Of a DNA stretch of 64,000 bases, positions 52,714 to 61,402 are shown one piece after another. Under the pieces are notes generated by a model. The model saw nothing but the letters and a program-made list of their open reading frames with translations, ran no database searches and was not told where the DNA came from. A program made the position numbers and the translations under genes. The stretch comes from RGIG7332 sp045580305 (lineage in GTDB: Bacteria; Bacillota; Clostridia; Oscillospirales; JAAYXM01): assembly GCA_045580305.1 (NCBI GenBank), contig JAZNNQ010000003.1, positions 76,209 through 140,208 on the forward strand, in the 5' to 3' direction. How positions within the stretch are numbered: the stretch's first letter is position 1; the number at the start of each line of letters is the position of its first letter.

Positions 52714-55008
52714 ATGAACCAGAGATTTGCGTTTTTCGCATTAAGCTTTGCAATTACATTATTACTGCTCCAAACTATAACTGGGTTGCAGTCAGCTGCG
52801 CTTGCAGCTATTGTTGTAACTACGGGAATTGCACTTTTTCTTTTATTAAAGAAAAAGAAAACACAAGCTGCATTTCTCATAAGCGGAACGATTTTTGCAA
52901 TTTTATTATTTTTTATTTACCCACTTTTTGATACTGTGCCGGAGGTTTCATATAAACAAACTGATTTTAATGCTACAGTGGTAGGGTACTCCTATGATAA
53001 CCACACCCAAAAGGGTATTGTGTGTGATGTTGAAGTTACTGCGCTTGAGAATGAGCCGCTTAAAGACAGTTTTACTGCACGAATGTATTTCAATGATACC
53101 GGATTAACTCTCACGCCGGGCAGCGAAATTTCCGGTGTTGCTTTGTTCGAACTTCCTGAGAATACTCGTGACTTTAAGTCATTTACATATTTTAAAACCC
53201 GAGGGATAGAGGCAATAGCATTTTGCGAACAGCCACTGACTAAACATGATCTGGGTGAAATAACGCTTAAATATGTACCACAATGGATAGCTCACAATAT
53301 AAGTGTTAAATTAGCTGAACTATTGCCATCAAGAGTAGCGGGATTAATATCTGCTATTTTAATTGGAGACAAGACTGACTTTGCAACTAAAGATCGGGAA
53401 AGCTTTACCGCAGTTGGCCTTGCTCATGTTGTGGCTGTGTCCGGCATGCATTTATCATTTCTGTCGGGATTTATAATTTTCTTTTTAGGGCGACGGAAAA
53501 CAGCTGTATTAATTATACCGATTCTTATCTTGTTCACTTTAGTTGTTGGTGCGCCGCCATCTGTTGTGCGAGCGCTTATTATGCAGATAATTCTCATAAT
53601 GGCACCGATATTAAGGGGCGAGGCAGACAGCATTAATTCATTATCGGTGGCGTTAGTGTTAATCTTATTATTCAATCCTTACGCTGTTATGGATGTGGGA
53701 TTACAGCTATCATTTCTGTCCACGCTTGGAATAATTACGCTGGGTAGTCGCGCTAATAACATAATAAAAAGCAAGGTAAGTATTAAAAACAAATTGTTGC
53801 GCTATGTTGTAAATTTTTCTATTTCGACATTGTGCATATCTATATCAGCTATTATATTTACAACACCGATCACGGTTTGGAATTTCCACACTATTTCGGT
53901 CGTGGCTCCAATAACGAATTTATTATTACTTTGGATCATTAATTTTATCTTTATTGTATCACTCATTGTAGTTGCAATTGCTTTTGTTTATATGCCCATT
54001 GCTAAGATTATTATGATGCTCATTGCATTTATTTCAGAGTTGGTTTTGGATGCGGCAGTTTTCATTGCAGAAATTCCATTTGCAAATATAAGTATTGATC
54101 GAATGTTTCAGGTAATAGTGCTTGTGTACTTATATTTTGTCTTGTTCGTATTTGTAAAAGACAAGAAAAAACGATTTGGTATACCGGTGGCGTGCGTATC
54201 CACAGTGCTTGTAATTTCAATACTTGTGAGTTTTATTCCCTGCAGAAAAGAAGAGTATGCGGGGATAAGGTTTTCTGTTTTGGATGTAGCACAGGGGTCT
54301 GCTATGTTAGCGGACTATAATGGCGCCGCGGTGCTCGTTGATTGTGGCGGGAGCCGAACAAAAAGTGCCGGTGATATTGCAAATGAATATCTAACTGAAA
54401 TAGGAGAAGATTCGCTGGATGCGCTGATAATAACTCACTTTGACTCCGATCATATGAATGGGGCAAAGCGACTGATAGAGAAAACCAAGGTTTCAGAGTT
54501 ATATGTACCCGTGGGTGCGAAGAACGAAGAGCGCGCAAACGCTTTGTTGGAGTCAGCGCAAAAACACGGAACAAAAATTTACAAAGTATCCGAAAAGACT
54601 TTTGTTTCAAAAGATGGACTTGATTTTACCATTTATCCTACCGGATGGTTTTCTGACAGCAATGAAAACGGACTTGTCATTATTTTTGATAAAGACGATT
54701 TTGAACTTGTTATTACCGGCGATTTGAGTCGTAAATCGGAAAAGATACTCGGCGAAAAATATAATTTGCCGGACGCTGAAGCGTATATTGTAGGACATCA
54801 CGGCTCTAAATCGTCTTCATCTATTGAGCTGATGAACGAGATACGGCCGGAATTCGCGGTAATTTCCGTGGGTGCTGATAATAATTATAAGCATCCGCAC
54901 CAAGAGACCCTTTCGCTGCTGGAAAATATGGGAATTACTGTAAGGCGCACAGACATTAATGGTAATATAGTCTTCTATTCCGATGAATTGTTAAAGGGGG
55001 CGGCTTAG
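52714..55008 (+). CDS. comEC: ComEC/Rec2-type competence DNA channel with beta-lactamase-like domain
   Basis: ComEC moves single-stranded DNA across the membrane during transformation. The 764-residue protein has N-terminal helices and an OB-like extracellular part (about 1-200), a seven-to-nine-helix competence domain (about 205-510, with VAVSGMHLSFLSG near 239 and PPSVVRALIMQ near 284) and a C-terminal metallo-beta-lactamase domain (about 515-764: THFDSDHMNGA near 573, VGHHGSKSSS near 694). All three parts in one frame is the full-length Firmicute form. No comEA, comF or pil genes are nearby, so competence is not proven. Confidence 0.9.
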   Translation: MNQRFAFFALSFAITLLLLQTITGLQSAALAAIVVTTGIALFLLLKKKKTQAAFLISGTIFAILLFFIYPLFDTVPEVSYKQTDFNATVVGYSYDNHTQKGIVCDVEVTALENEPLKDSFTARMYFNDTGLTLTPGSEISGVALFELPENTRDFKSFTYFKTRGIEAIAFCEQPLTKHDLGEITLKYVPQWIAHNISVKLAELLPSRVAGLISAILIGDKTDFATKDRESFTAVGLAHVVAVSGMHLSFLSGFIIFFLGRRKTAVLIIPILILFTLVVGAPPSVVRALIMQIILIMAPILRGEADSINSLSVALVLILLFNPYAVMDVGLQLSFLSTLGIITLGSRANNIIKSKVSIKNKLLRYVVNFSISTLCISISAIIFTTPITVWNFHTISVVAPITNLLLLWIINFIFIVSLIVVAIAFVYMPIAKIIMMLIAFISELVLDAAVFIAEIPFANISIDRMFQVIVLVYLYFVLFVFVKDKKKRFGIPVACVSTVLVISILVSFIPCRKEEYAGIRFSVLDVAQGSAMLADYNGAAVLVDCGGSRTKSAGDIANEYLTEIGEDSLDALIITHFDSDHMNGAKRLIEKTKVSELYVPVGAKNEERANALLESAQKHGTKIYKVSEKTFVSKDGLDFTIYPTGWFSDSNENGLVIIFDKDDFELVITGDLSRKSEKILGEKYNLPDAEAYIVGHHGSKSSSSIELMNEIRPEFAVISVGADNNYKHPHQETLSLLENMGITVRRTDINGNIVFYSDELLKGAA

Positions 55009-55011
55009 ATT

Positions 55012-56049
55012 ATGGCAGCAATAAAAGAACCTGCATGGAAAAAACTAAAGAATGATATTTCAAACGGAATTCCCGGGCGATTTTACCTGTTTTTTGGCGA
55101 AGAAAGGTATCTTTTGAGCTTTTATAAAAATGAGTTGATTAAGGCTCTTGTAGACGACTCTATGCGGGAATTCAACTTAATAGAGTTTAATGAAAAACTT
55201 TCGGCAAACGATCTTGTTGAAGCGATAGATTCATATCCGGTAATGAGCGAGAGAAAACTTGTTATTGTCAGCGATTTTGATTTTTTCAAGGCTGATGAGG
55301 AATTCAAAAAGAAGTTTACCGAGTTGCTATCCGACATTCCTGAATATTGCACGCTTCTTTTAATCTATCCCGCTGAATTCAAGCCGGATAAGAGACAAAA
55401 ACTGTACACAGCTATGGCGAAAGCCGGTGAGATAATCGAATTTGAACGGGCGGGAAGATCTGATTTGATTGAATGGATCAAGCGGCGCTTTAAATCTCAA
55501 AACAAAACGATTACCAATGATCTTTGCGAATATCTTATATTCTACTGCGGCTCATTGATGCAGGCGTTAATTCCTGAAATCGACAAGATTGCGGCATATG
55601 CATCCGGCGATGCGATTTTAAGAGCGAACATTGACGCGGTTGCAACGCCTAATGCCGAAGCAGTTGTATTTGATCTTACCGATGCAATTGTTGCACGAAA
55701 ATATCCCTTGGCGCTTGAACTTTTAGAAAAGCTTATGTCGTTAGGCGAGGAGCCGATTTCGCTTCTTGCGCTTATCGGTCGTCAAATGCGGCAAATATAT
55801 GCGGCGTGCCTTCTTCGTGGAAATAGCGGTACTTCACAGCTTATGCAAATGTGGGGCATGAAATCCGAATATCCCGCAAAAATCATCTTCAATGCGGCGC
55901 GTGGTGTCAGCCTTGAATGGGCAAGAAACAGTGTTCTCTTGTGTGCTGAGACCGATGCAAAGCTGAAACTAGGGGCAAAAGAAGAGGCTCTTCGCGAGCT
56001 TATTGCGCGTCTGGCGTCATTTGGCGGTGATTACAATGGTCAAAATTAA
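55012..56049 (+). CDS. holA: DNA polymerase III delta subunit
   Basis: HolA is the clamp-opening subunit of the clamp loader. The 345 residues include FYLFFGEERYLLSFYKNEL near 24, a wrench-type loop seen in delta proteins, and helical domains around 215-335 with ALIGRQMRQIYAACLL near 251. comEC-holA is a conserved Firmicute pair, and the start is 3 nt after the comEC stop. It overlaps the next gene by 14 nt. Confidence 0.92.
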   Translation: MAAIKEPAWKKLKNDISNGIPGRFYLFFGEERYLLSFYKNELIKALVDDSMREFNLIEFNEKLSANDLVEAIDSYPVMSERKLVIVSDFDFFKADEEFKKKFTELLSDIPEYCTLLLIYPAEFKPDKRQKLYTAMAKAGEIIEFERAGRSDLIEWIKRRFKSQNKTITNDLCEYLIFYCGSLMQALIPEIDKIAAYASGDAILRANIDAVATPNAEAVVFDLTDAIVARKYPLALELLEKLMSLGEEPISLLALIGRQMRQIYAACLLRGNSGTSQLMQMWGMKSEYPAKIIFNAARGVSLEWARNSVLLCAETDAKLKLGAKEEALRELIARLASFGGDYNGQN

Positions 56050-56644
56050 AGAAGCGATCATCGTAGAGGGGCGTTATGATAAAAACAAACTCTCCCAAAT
56101 TGTTGACACTTTAATTCTCGAAACCTCAGGCTTTGGTGTGTTCAACGACAAAGAAAAACGCGCTCTTTTCAAAAGAATTTCCGAGCAGAAGGGTGTAATC
56201 ATTTTAACAGACAGCGATGGTGCCGGATTTGTAATACGAAATCATCTAAAAGGCATTTTACCAAAGGATAAAGTAAAGCATGCATATATCCCGCAAATAG
56301 AAGGTAAAGAAAAACGAAAAACCACCGCGTCTAAAGAGGGTTTTCTCGGCGTTGAAGGGATAGATGACTCTGTTATCATCCAATCTTTAAAAAAGGCAGG
56401 AGCGACCTTTTTAGAGGGCGAGAGTAGTATTTCAATTAACAAACGAATAACAAAGACGGATTTTTATGAAGATGGCTTGTCCGGAGGAGAAAATAGTGCC
56501 GCGTTGAGACAAATCATCCTCAAAAAATGCGAGTTACCGAGTCATATGACAACTAATGCAATGCTGGATGCATTTAACATACTCTTTACCTACGAAGAAT
56601 ACAAGAATATTGTAAGCGATGCAAAAACATCTTGCAATTTATAG
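56036..56644 (+). CDS. Toprim-domain protein (DUF4093, ribonuclease M5-like)
   Basis: The 202-residue protein has a toprim fold with the catalytic-type acids in AIIVEGRYDKNKL near residue 8 and LTDSDGAG near 57, followed by GVEGIDD near 109. These resemble RnmV, which matures 5S rRNA, but real rnmV normally stands beside ksgA, and the C-terminal half here (DUF4093-like) differs. A nuclease role in RNA maturation is possible but not established. ATG 56036 lies within the holA end; a start at 56003 in the same frame has no ribosome-binding site. Confidence 0.75.
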   Translation: MVKIKEAIIVEGRYDKNKLSQIVDTLILETSGFGVFNDKEKRALFKRISEQKGVIILTDSDGAGFVIRNHLKGILPKDKVKHAYIPQIEGKEKRKTTASKEGFLGVEGIDDSVIIQSLKKAGATFLEGESSISINKRITKTDFYEDGLSGGENSAALRQIILKKCELPSHMTTNAMLDAFNILFTYEEYKNIVSDAKTSCNL

Positions 56645-56659
56645 GGAAAATGGTAAACT
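56632..56659 (+). promoter_or_regulatory. Sigma-A-type promoter for the flavoprotein-cmk-plsC-ispH/rpsA run
   Basis: TTGCAA at 56632-56637, 16-nt spacer ending TGG, TAAACT at 56654-56659. The -35 lies over the stop of the toprim gene. Confidence 0.5.
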
Positions 56660-56698
56660 ATAATTAGCGAAAAATAATAGATTATGTGAGATTTTTAT

Positions 56699-57925
56699 AT
56701 GAGTAAGGATGTTATTATCATAGGCGGTGGAGCTGCAGGTATGCTTTCTGCCGTAATTGCCGCACGCAAGGGTGCAAGAGTAACTATATTTGAAAAAAAT
56801 CAAAAACTCGGCAAAAAGCTTGCTATAACCGGCAAGGGAAGATGCAATATAACCAATAACTGTGACAGAGATACGCTTATTGCAAATGTTCCGCAAAACC
56901 CACGCTTTCTGTATGGCGCTTTTTCCAGATTTACACCTCAGGATGTAATGAGTTTTTTTGAACAGTTAGGTGTTCGACTTAAGACCGAGCGCGGAGCCAG
57001 AGTTTTTCCTGTTTCTGACCAGGCACAAGAGGTTATCTTTGCGCTTTCCTCAGAGTTAAAAAGATTAGGCGTTAAAATCAAAAATACTACTGTTGAGAAG
57101 ATAGTTTCCAAAGACGGAAGTGTTTGTGGTATTGTTGCTGATGGTACTGAATATACAGCGAGTGCGGTTGTTCTTGCTACCGGCGGTGTATCTTATCCGG
57201 GTACCGGCTCGACCGGAGACGGGTACAGAATGGCAGAAGAGCTTGGACATACTATAGTTACACCGCGTGCATCTCTTGTTCCGTTAGTGGCAGAGCGCGA
57301 TATCTGTGCAAGTATGCAGGGACTTACACTTAAAAATGTTACTGTAAGCGTATACAACAAGAATAAAAAGTGTGTATTTGAAGAGTTGGGTGAAATGTTG
57401 TTTACTCATTTCGGGATGTCCGGACCGCTTATTTTATCCGCAAGCGCACATATGCGCGATATGGAAAATGACAGCTATACGGTAAAAATCGATCTTAAAC
57501 CTGCATTGGATAGAGAAAAGCTTAATGCAAGAATTCTTCGTGATTTTGATGAACGAAAAAATCAAGATATATCAAATGCGCTAAGGGGATTGCTTCCGGC
57601 AAAAATGATACCGGTAGTGTTAAGAAAAGCAAAAATACCGGGAGATATAAAGGTTCATTCCATTGAAAAAGCATCCAGAACTCGGCTTATTGATGTGCTG
57701 AAAGGGCTTGAAATTAAAGTTGAGTCTTTTCGGCCTATATCCGAGGCGATTATCACTTCAGGTGGCATCAAGGTTTCTGAGATCGATCCGAAAACAATGA
57801 TGTCAAAATTAGTGCAAAATCTTTATTTTGCCGGAGAAATAATCGATTCTGATGCATATACAGGTGGATTTAATCTGCAAATTGCGTGGTCTACCGCATA
57901 TGTTGCGGCATCGGCCATCGTATAA
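56699..57925 (+). CDS. HI0933/BaiN-family FAD/NAD(P)-dependent oxidoreductase
   Basis: A 408-residue flavoprotein with the Rossmann FAD motif IIGGGAAGMLSAVIAA near residue 6 and the diagnostic GKGRCNITN near 52, then LATGGVSYPGTGSTGDGY near 159 and the C-terminal FAD site LYFAGEIIDSDAYTGGFNLQ, here split as FAGEIIDSDAYTGG and AWSTAYVAA. The family includes bile-acid BaiN and YtfP-like proteins; the physiological substrate of most members is unknown. It commonly precedes cmk in Clostridia, as here with a 13-nt gap. Confidence 0.88.
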   Translation: MSKDVIIIGGGAAGMLSAVIAARKGARVTIFEKNQKLGKKLAITGKGRCNITNNCDRDTLIANVPQNPRFLYGAFSRFTPQDVMSFFEQLGVRLKTERGARVFPVSDQAQEVIFALSSELKRLGVKIKNTTVEKIVSKDGSVCGIVADGTEYTASAVVLATGGVSYPGTGSTGDGYRMAEELGHTIVTPRASLVPLVAERDICASMQGLTLKNVTVSVYNKNKKCVFEELGEMLFTHFGMSGPLILSASAHMRDMENDSYTVKIDLKPALDREKLNARILRDFDERKNQDISNALRGLLPAKMIPVVLRKAKIPGDIKVHSIEKASRTRLIDVLKGLEIKVESFRPISEAIITSGGIKVSEIDPKTMMSKLVQNLYFAGEIIDSDAYTGGFNLQIAWSTAYVAASAIV

Positions 57926-57938
57926 TTAGGAGGGGAAT

Positions 57939-58607
57939 ATGAAAAAGGTTGCTATTGCCATAGACGGGCCATCCGGTGCGGGAAAAAGCACGATCGCAAA
58001 GCTTCTTGCTAAGGAGTTCGGTTTTTTATATGTTGATACCGGCGCTATTTATCGAACAGTTGGGCTTTATGTGTACAGAATGGGTCTCGATCCTGCAAAT
58101 GAGGCGCAAGTTGTATCAATTTTACCCGATCTCAATATTGAAATTTGTTATAAGGACGGACTACAGTGTATGTTCTTAAATGGCGAAGATGTTACAAAAG
58201 CCATTCGCGAGCACGAGATTTCAGCGTATGCCTCAACCGTTTCTGCACATCCGCCGGTTCGTGCATTTCTGCTTGAAACACAACGAGGTTATGCGGAAAA
58301 ACACAGCGTCATTATGGATGGCCGTGATATCGGAACGGTTGTACTTCCCAATGCTGAAATCAAAATCTTCCTTACCGCTACATGCGAGGACAGAGCGCAG
58401 CGCCGCTATTTGGAATTGAAGGAAAAGGGTCAGTGTGTTGATTTTGAAACCGTGCTCCGTGATATTAAACAACGCGATTTTAACGATGCTAATCGTGCTG
58501 CGGCACCTCTTAAGGCAGCGGATGACGCGATTTTAGTGGACACAAGCGGAAATGAACTTGAAAAGAGCGTTGAGCTTTTACGCAATATCATCAAAGAGAG
58601 GCTTTAA
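57939..58607 (+). CDS. cmk: Cytidylate kinase
   Basis: Cmk phosphorylates CMP and dCMP. The 222 residues begin AIDGPSGAGKSTIAKLLA (P-loop, residues 7-24), then DTGAIYR near 35, DGRDIGTVVLP near 128 and DFNDANRAAAPL near 182, which are the CMP-binding residues. AGGAGGGG precedes the ATG. cmk-plsC-ispH/rpsA is a conserved clostridial order. Confidence 0.96.
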   Translation: MKKVAIAIDGPSGAGKSTIAKLLAKEFGFLYVDTGAIYRTVGLYVYRMGLDPANEAQVVSILPDLNIEICYKDGLQCMFLNGEDVTKAIREHEISAYASTVSAHPPVRAFLLETQRGYAEKHSVIMDGRDIGTVVLPNAEIKIFLTATCEDRAQRRYLELKEKGQCVDFETVLRDIKQRDFNDANRAAAPLKAADDAILVDTSGNELEKSVELLRNIIKERL

Positions 58608-58612
58608 AGTTA

Positions 58613-59203
58613 ATGTTTTACAAAGTTATAATTGCAATTCTAAAACCGATTTTCTACTTTTTATTCAGAATCAAAGTGGTAAATAGAGAGAATATACCTG
58701 AAGGTGCGGCGGTAGTTTGTGTTAATCACACATCTATGATGGATGTAGTTTTTATTGCGGTAGCTTTCGGCGTTAAAGAAACTTTCGCGTTTATGGGTAA
58801 GAAGGAACTATTTAAAAATCCAATACTAAGATGGTTATTTAAAGCTGTCGGTGCCTTCCCGGTAGACAGAGGGACAGCAGATCTCGGCACTATAAGAAAT
58901 AGCATTACGGCACTTAAGGATGGAAAAAAACTCCTTATTTTTCCGGAAGGAACCCGTGTTAAGGGTGGGGCAGAGAACAGCGATGATGTAAAAAGCGGCA
59001 TAGCAATGATTGCACTCCGTGCATCAGCGCCTATGCTTCCGGTATACTTGAGTACCAAAAAGCGACTTTTTAGAAGGACATATGTAATTATTGGCGAACC
59101 CGTAATTCCGGAAAAACGAGAAGGTACAAGTGCCGAAAACTACAGGCGTATTTCTACAGAGGTTTTTGATTATATTCTTGCTTTGGGAGAGAGCGGTATA
59201 TGA
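58613..59203 (+). CDS. plsC: 1-acyl-sn-glycerol-3-phosphate acyltransferase
   Basis: PlsC acylates lysophosphatidic acid to phosphatidic acid at the membrane. The 196 residues have an N-terminal hydrophobic helix (about 5-22), the catalytic NHTSMMD (Hx4D) near residue 42 and FPEGTR near 119, with VPVDRGT before it in the form FPVDRGT near 86. It overlaps ispH/rpsA by 4 nt. CdsA, which uses its product, is at 43252. Confidence 0.93.
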   Translation: MFYKVIIAILKPIFYFLFRIKVVNRENIPEGAAVVCVNHTSMMDVVFIAVAFGVKETFAFMGKKELFKNPILRWLFKAVGAFPVDRGTADLGTIRNSITALKDGKKLLIFPEGTRVKGGAENSDDVKSGIAMIALRASAPMLPVYLSTKKRLFRRTYVIIGEPVIPEKREGTSAENYRRISTEVFDYILALGESGI

Positions 59204-61230
59204 AAACGGTGACAAGAGCAGCATCTTCCGGCTTTTGCTTTGGCGTAAGACGCGCGGTGGAACTTGCGGAAAAATTGGGCCACGATGGTGTAAATGCGGT
59301 CACATTGGGACCTATCATACACAATACTCATGTGGTTGAACACTTAAAATCACTGGGTGTTTCTTGCGTTAATTCTGTTGAAGAAATTCCGGAAGGTGCA
59401 ACGGCAATTATTCGTTCTCACGGAGTGGCGGCATCGGTAATTAACGAGCTTAAAGCGCGAAATATATCGTTTGTTGATGCAACTTGTCCGTATGTTGAAA
59501 AAATTCATAAAATTGTTCGTGAAAATGAAAACGAGGGCAGACAGGTAGTTGTTATTGGAAACAAAACCCACCCGGAAGTTTGCGGAATTGCAGGACAATG
59601 CAAAAACGCCTTGGTTTTCGAAAGCGAAAAAGACATAAATGACTATATTTTAGAAAATCCTACTTTGTCTGAAAAGGCGATTTCGGTAGTTGCACAAACA
59701 ACTATTGGAAGAAATTTTTGGAATAATTGTATTGAAATTTTAAAAAAACAATGTACAAATTGCAAAATATTTGATACAATATGTTTTGCTACCGGTAAAC
59801 GCCAGACCGAGGCGGGAAAACTCGCTGAGGTTTCGGATGCCATGGTAGTCATCGGGGACAGGACAAGCTCCAACACCAAAGGGCTGGTACATATCTGTCA
59901 GAACGGGTGTCAGAATGTATATCATATCGAGCACTTGGGTGAGCTTCCTGTTGATGAAATTTGCGGTTTTGACCATATTGGTATTACTGCAGGTGCATCG
60001 ACACCCGATTGGATAATTAAGGAGGTTGAAAACAAGATGAGTGAACAGATCACAAACGAAAACATCAATGCTGAAGGAATGTCCTTTGCTGAAATGCTGG
60101 AGGCTTCTTTCAAAACTTTAAATACAGGAGAGAAGGTCACGGGCGTCGTTACCGGGATTACACCCACTGAGGTTTATGTTGACCTTGGGGCTAAACAAGC
60201 TGGTTTCATTCCCGTTACTGAAATCAGTGATGATCCCACTGTAAAGGCTGAGGATGTCTTTAAAATCGGTGACGAGGTTGAGGTGTATGTTGTCCGCGTT
60301 AACGATGTAGAGGGTGTTGTAACCCTTTCTAAGCGCCGTTTAGACGCTATGAAGAGCTGGGATGATATCGAGGCTGCTCGTCAGGATGAGACCGTTGTTG
60401 AAGGTATCGTTGTTGACGAGAACAAGGGCGGTATTATCGTATCCGTTAAGGGTGCTCGCGTATTCGTTCCCGCTTCTCAGACCGGTCTTCCCCGCGATGC
60501 TGAGCTTTCTCAGATGATGAAGAAGAAGGTTAACCTTCGCATTACCGAGGTTAATCGTCCCCGCAAGCGCATTGTAGGTTCTATTTCCAAGGTTCTCCGT
60601 GCAGAGCGTCACGCGGCTGCTGAGAAGGTTTGGAGCGAGATCGAAGTTGGTAAGGCATACAAGGGCGTTGTTAAGTCCCTTACTTCTTACGGTGCATTCG
60701 TTGACATCGGTGGCGTAGACGGTATGGTTCATGTTTCCGAGATGTCCTGGAGCAGAATCGGACATCCGTCTGAAATGTTTAAGGTTGGAGACATCGTTGA
60801 TGTATTTGTCCTTGCTTTAGATACCGAGAAAAAGAAAATTTCTCTTGGTTACAAGAAGGCTGAGGACAATCCGTGGGTTAAGTTTACAACTACCTGCAAG
60901 TTAGACGATGTTGTTGACGCTAAGATCGTTAAGCTTATGCCTTTCGGCGCGTTTGCTGAAATTCTTCCCGGCGTTGACGGTTTAATCCATATTTCCCAGA
61001 TCAGCAATACCAGAATTGCTAGCCCGAAGGATGTATTAAGCGAGGGTCAGTCTGTTCAGGTTAAGATCATCGGCATCGACGAAGAGAACAAGAAGATCTC
61101 TCTTTCCATGCGCGCTTTAATTGAGGGCGAGGAAGTTGCTGCTGAGACCGAGGTTGCTACCGGCGAAGATGAAATCGTTGCTTCTGTTGGTGACGGTGAG
61201 ACTATTCTCCCGGCTGAGGACGCTGAATAA
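59200..61230 (+). CDS. IspH (HMBPP reductase)-ribosomal protein S1 fusion
   Basis: Residues 1-280 are IspH, the last enzyme of the MEP pathway: cluster cysteines C13 (FCFGVRRAVE), C96 (DATCPYV) and C195 (DTICFATGKRQ), and TAGASTPDW near 264. Residues about 300-650 are four S1 RNA-binding domains starting near 309, 396, 483 and 568, with GAFVDIGGVDGMVHVSEM typical of ribosomal S1 (motif GAFVDIGGVDG). The fusion is known in Clostridia. At the joint, AAGGAGGT (60019-60026) is followed by ATG 60037 in frame, and codon use turns to the highly expressed type after it, so S1 alone may also be made. The start overlaps plsC as ATGA. Confidence 0.95.
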   Translation: MKTVTRAASSGFCFGVRRAVELAEKLGHDGVNAVTLGPIIHNTHVVEHLKSLGVSCVNSVEEIPEGATAIIRSHGVAASVINELKARNISFVDATCPYVEKIHKIVRENENEGRQVVVIGNKTHPEVCGIAGQCKNALVFESEKDINDYILENPTLSEKAISVVAQTTIGRNFWNNCIEILKKQCTNCKIFDTICFATGKRQTEAGKLAEVSDAMVVIGDRTSSNTKGLVHICQNGCQNVYHIEHLGELPVDEICGFDHIGITAGASTPDWIIKEVENKMSEQITNENINAEGMSFAEMLEASFKTLNTGEKVTGVVTGITPTEVYVDLGAKQAGFIPVTEISDDPTVKAEDVFKIGDEVEVYVVRVNDVEGVVTLSKRRLDAMKSWDDIEAARQDETVVEGIVVDENKGGIIVSVKGARVFVPASQTGLPRDAELSQMMKKKVNLRITEVNRPRKRIVGSISKVLRAERHAAAEKVWSEIEVGKAYKGVVKSLTSYGAFVDIGGVDGMVHVSEMSWSRIGHPSEMFKVGDIVDVFVLALDTEKKKISLGYKKAEDNPWVKFTTTCKLDDVVDAKIVKLMPFGAFAEILPGVDGLIHISQISNTRIASPKDVLSEGQSVQVKIIGIDEENKKISLSMRALIEGEEVAAETEVATGEDEIVASVGDGETILPAEDAE

Positions 61231-61245
61231 TTAAAGTTTAATAAA

Positions 61246-61341
61246 AGAAACAGGGGAGCTCGGTGCGCCGGGCTGAGAGGAAGTCAAGAAGCTTCGACCC
61301 TTTAACCTGATGCGGATAATGCCGCCGTAGGAAGCCACAGT
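61246..61341 (+). promoter_or_regulatory. TPP riboswitch upstream of thiC
   Basis: The thi-box is plain: GGGGAGCTCGG, CTGAGAGGAAG, GACCCTTTAACCTGAT and GCCGCCGTAGGAAG in the right order and spacing. Thiamine diphosphate binding should favour the terminator at 61348-61383 and shut thiC off. No promoter could be placed, so transcription may start between 61231 and 61246 or read through from ispH/rpsA. Confidence 0.95.
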
Positions 61342-61347
61342 AAAACT

Positions 61348-61383
61348 AAACGGATAATCCATCAGGATTATCCGTTTTTTATT
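61348..61383 (+). terminator. Riboswitch-controlled terminator before thiC
   Basis: A 13-bp stem (AAACGGATAATCC at 61348-61360, complement 61365-61377), loop ATCA and a T run. It lies between the TPP aptamer and thiC and is the expression platform. Confidence 0.9.
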
Positions 61384-61402
61384 TGGAAAGGAATGAGAAA
61401 AA

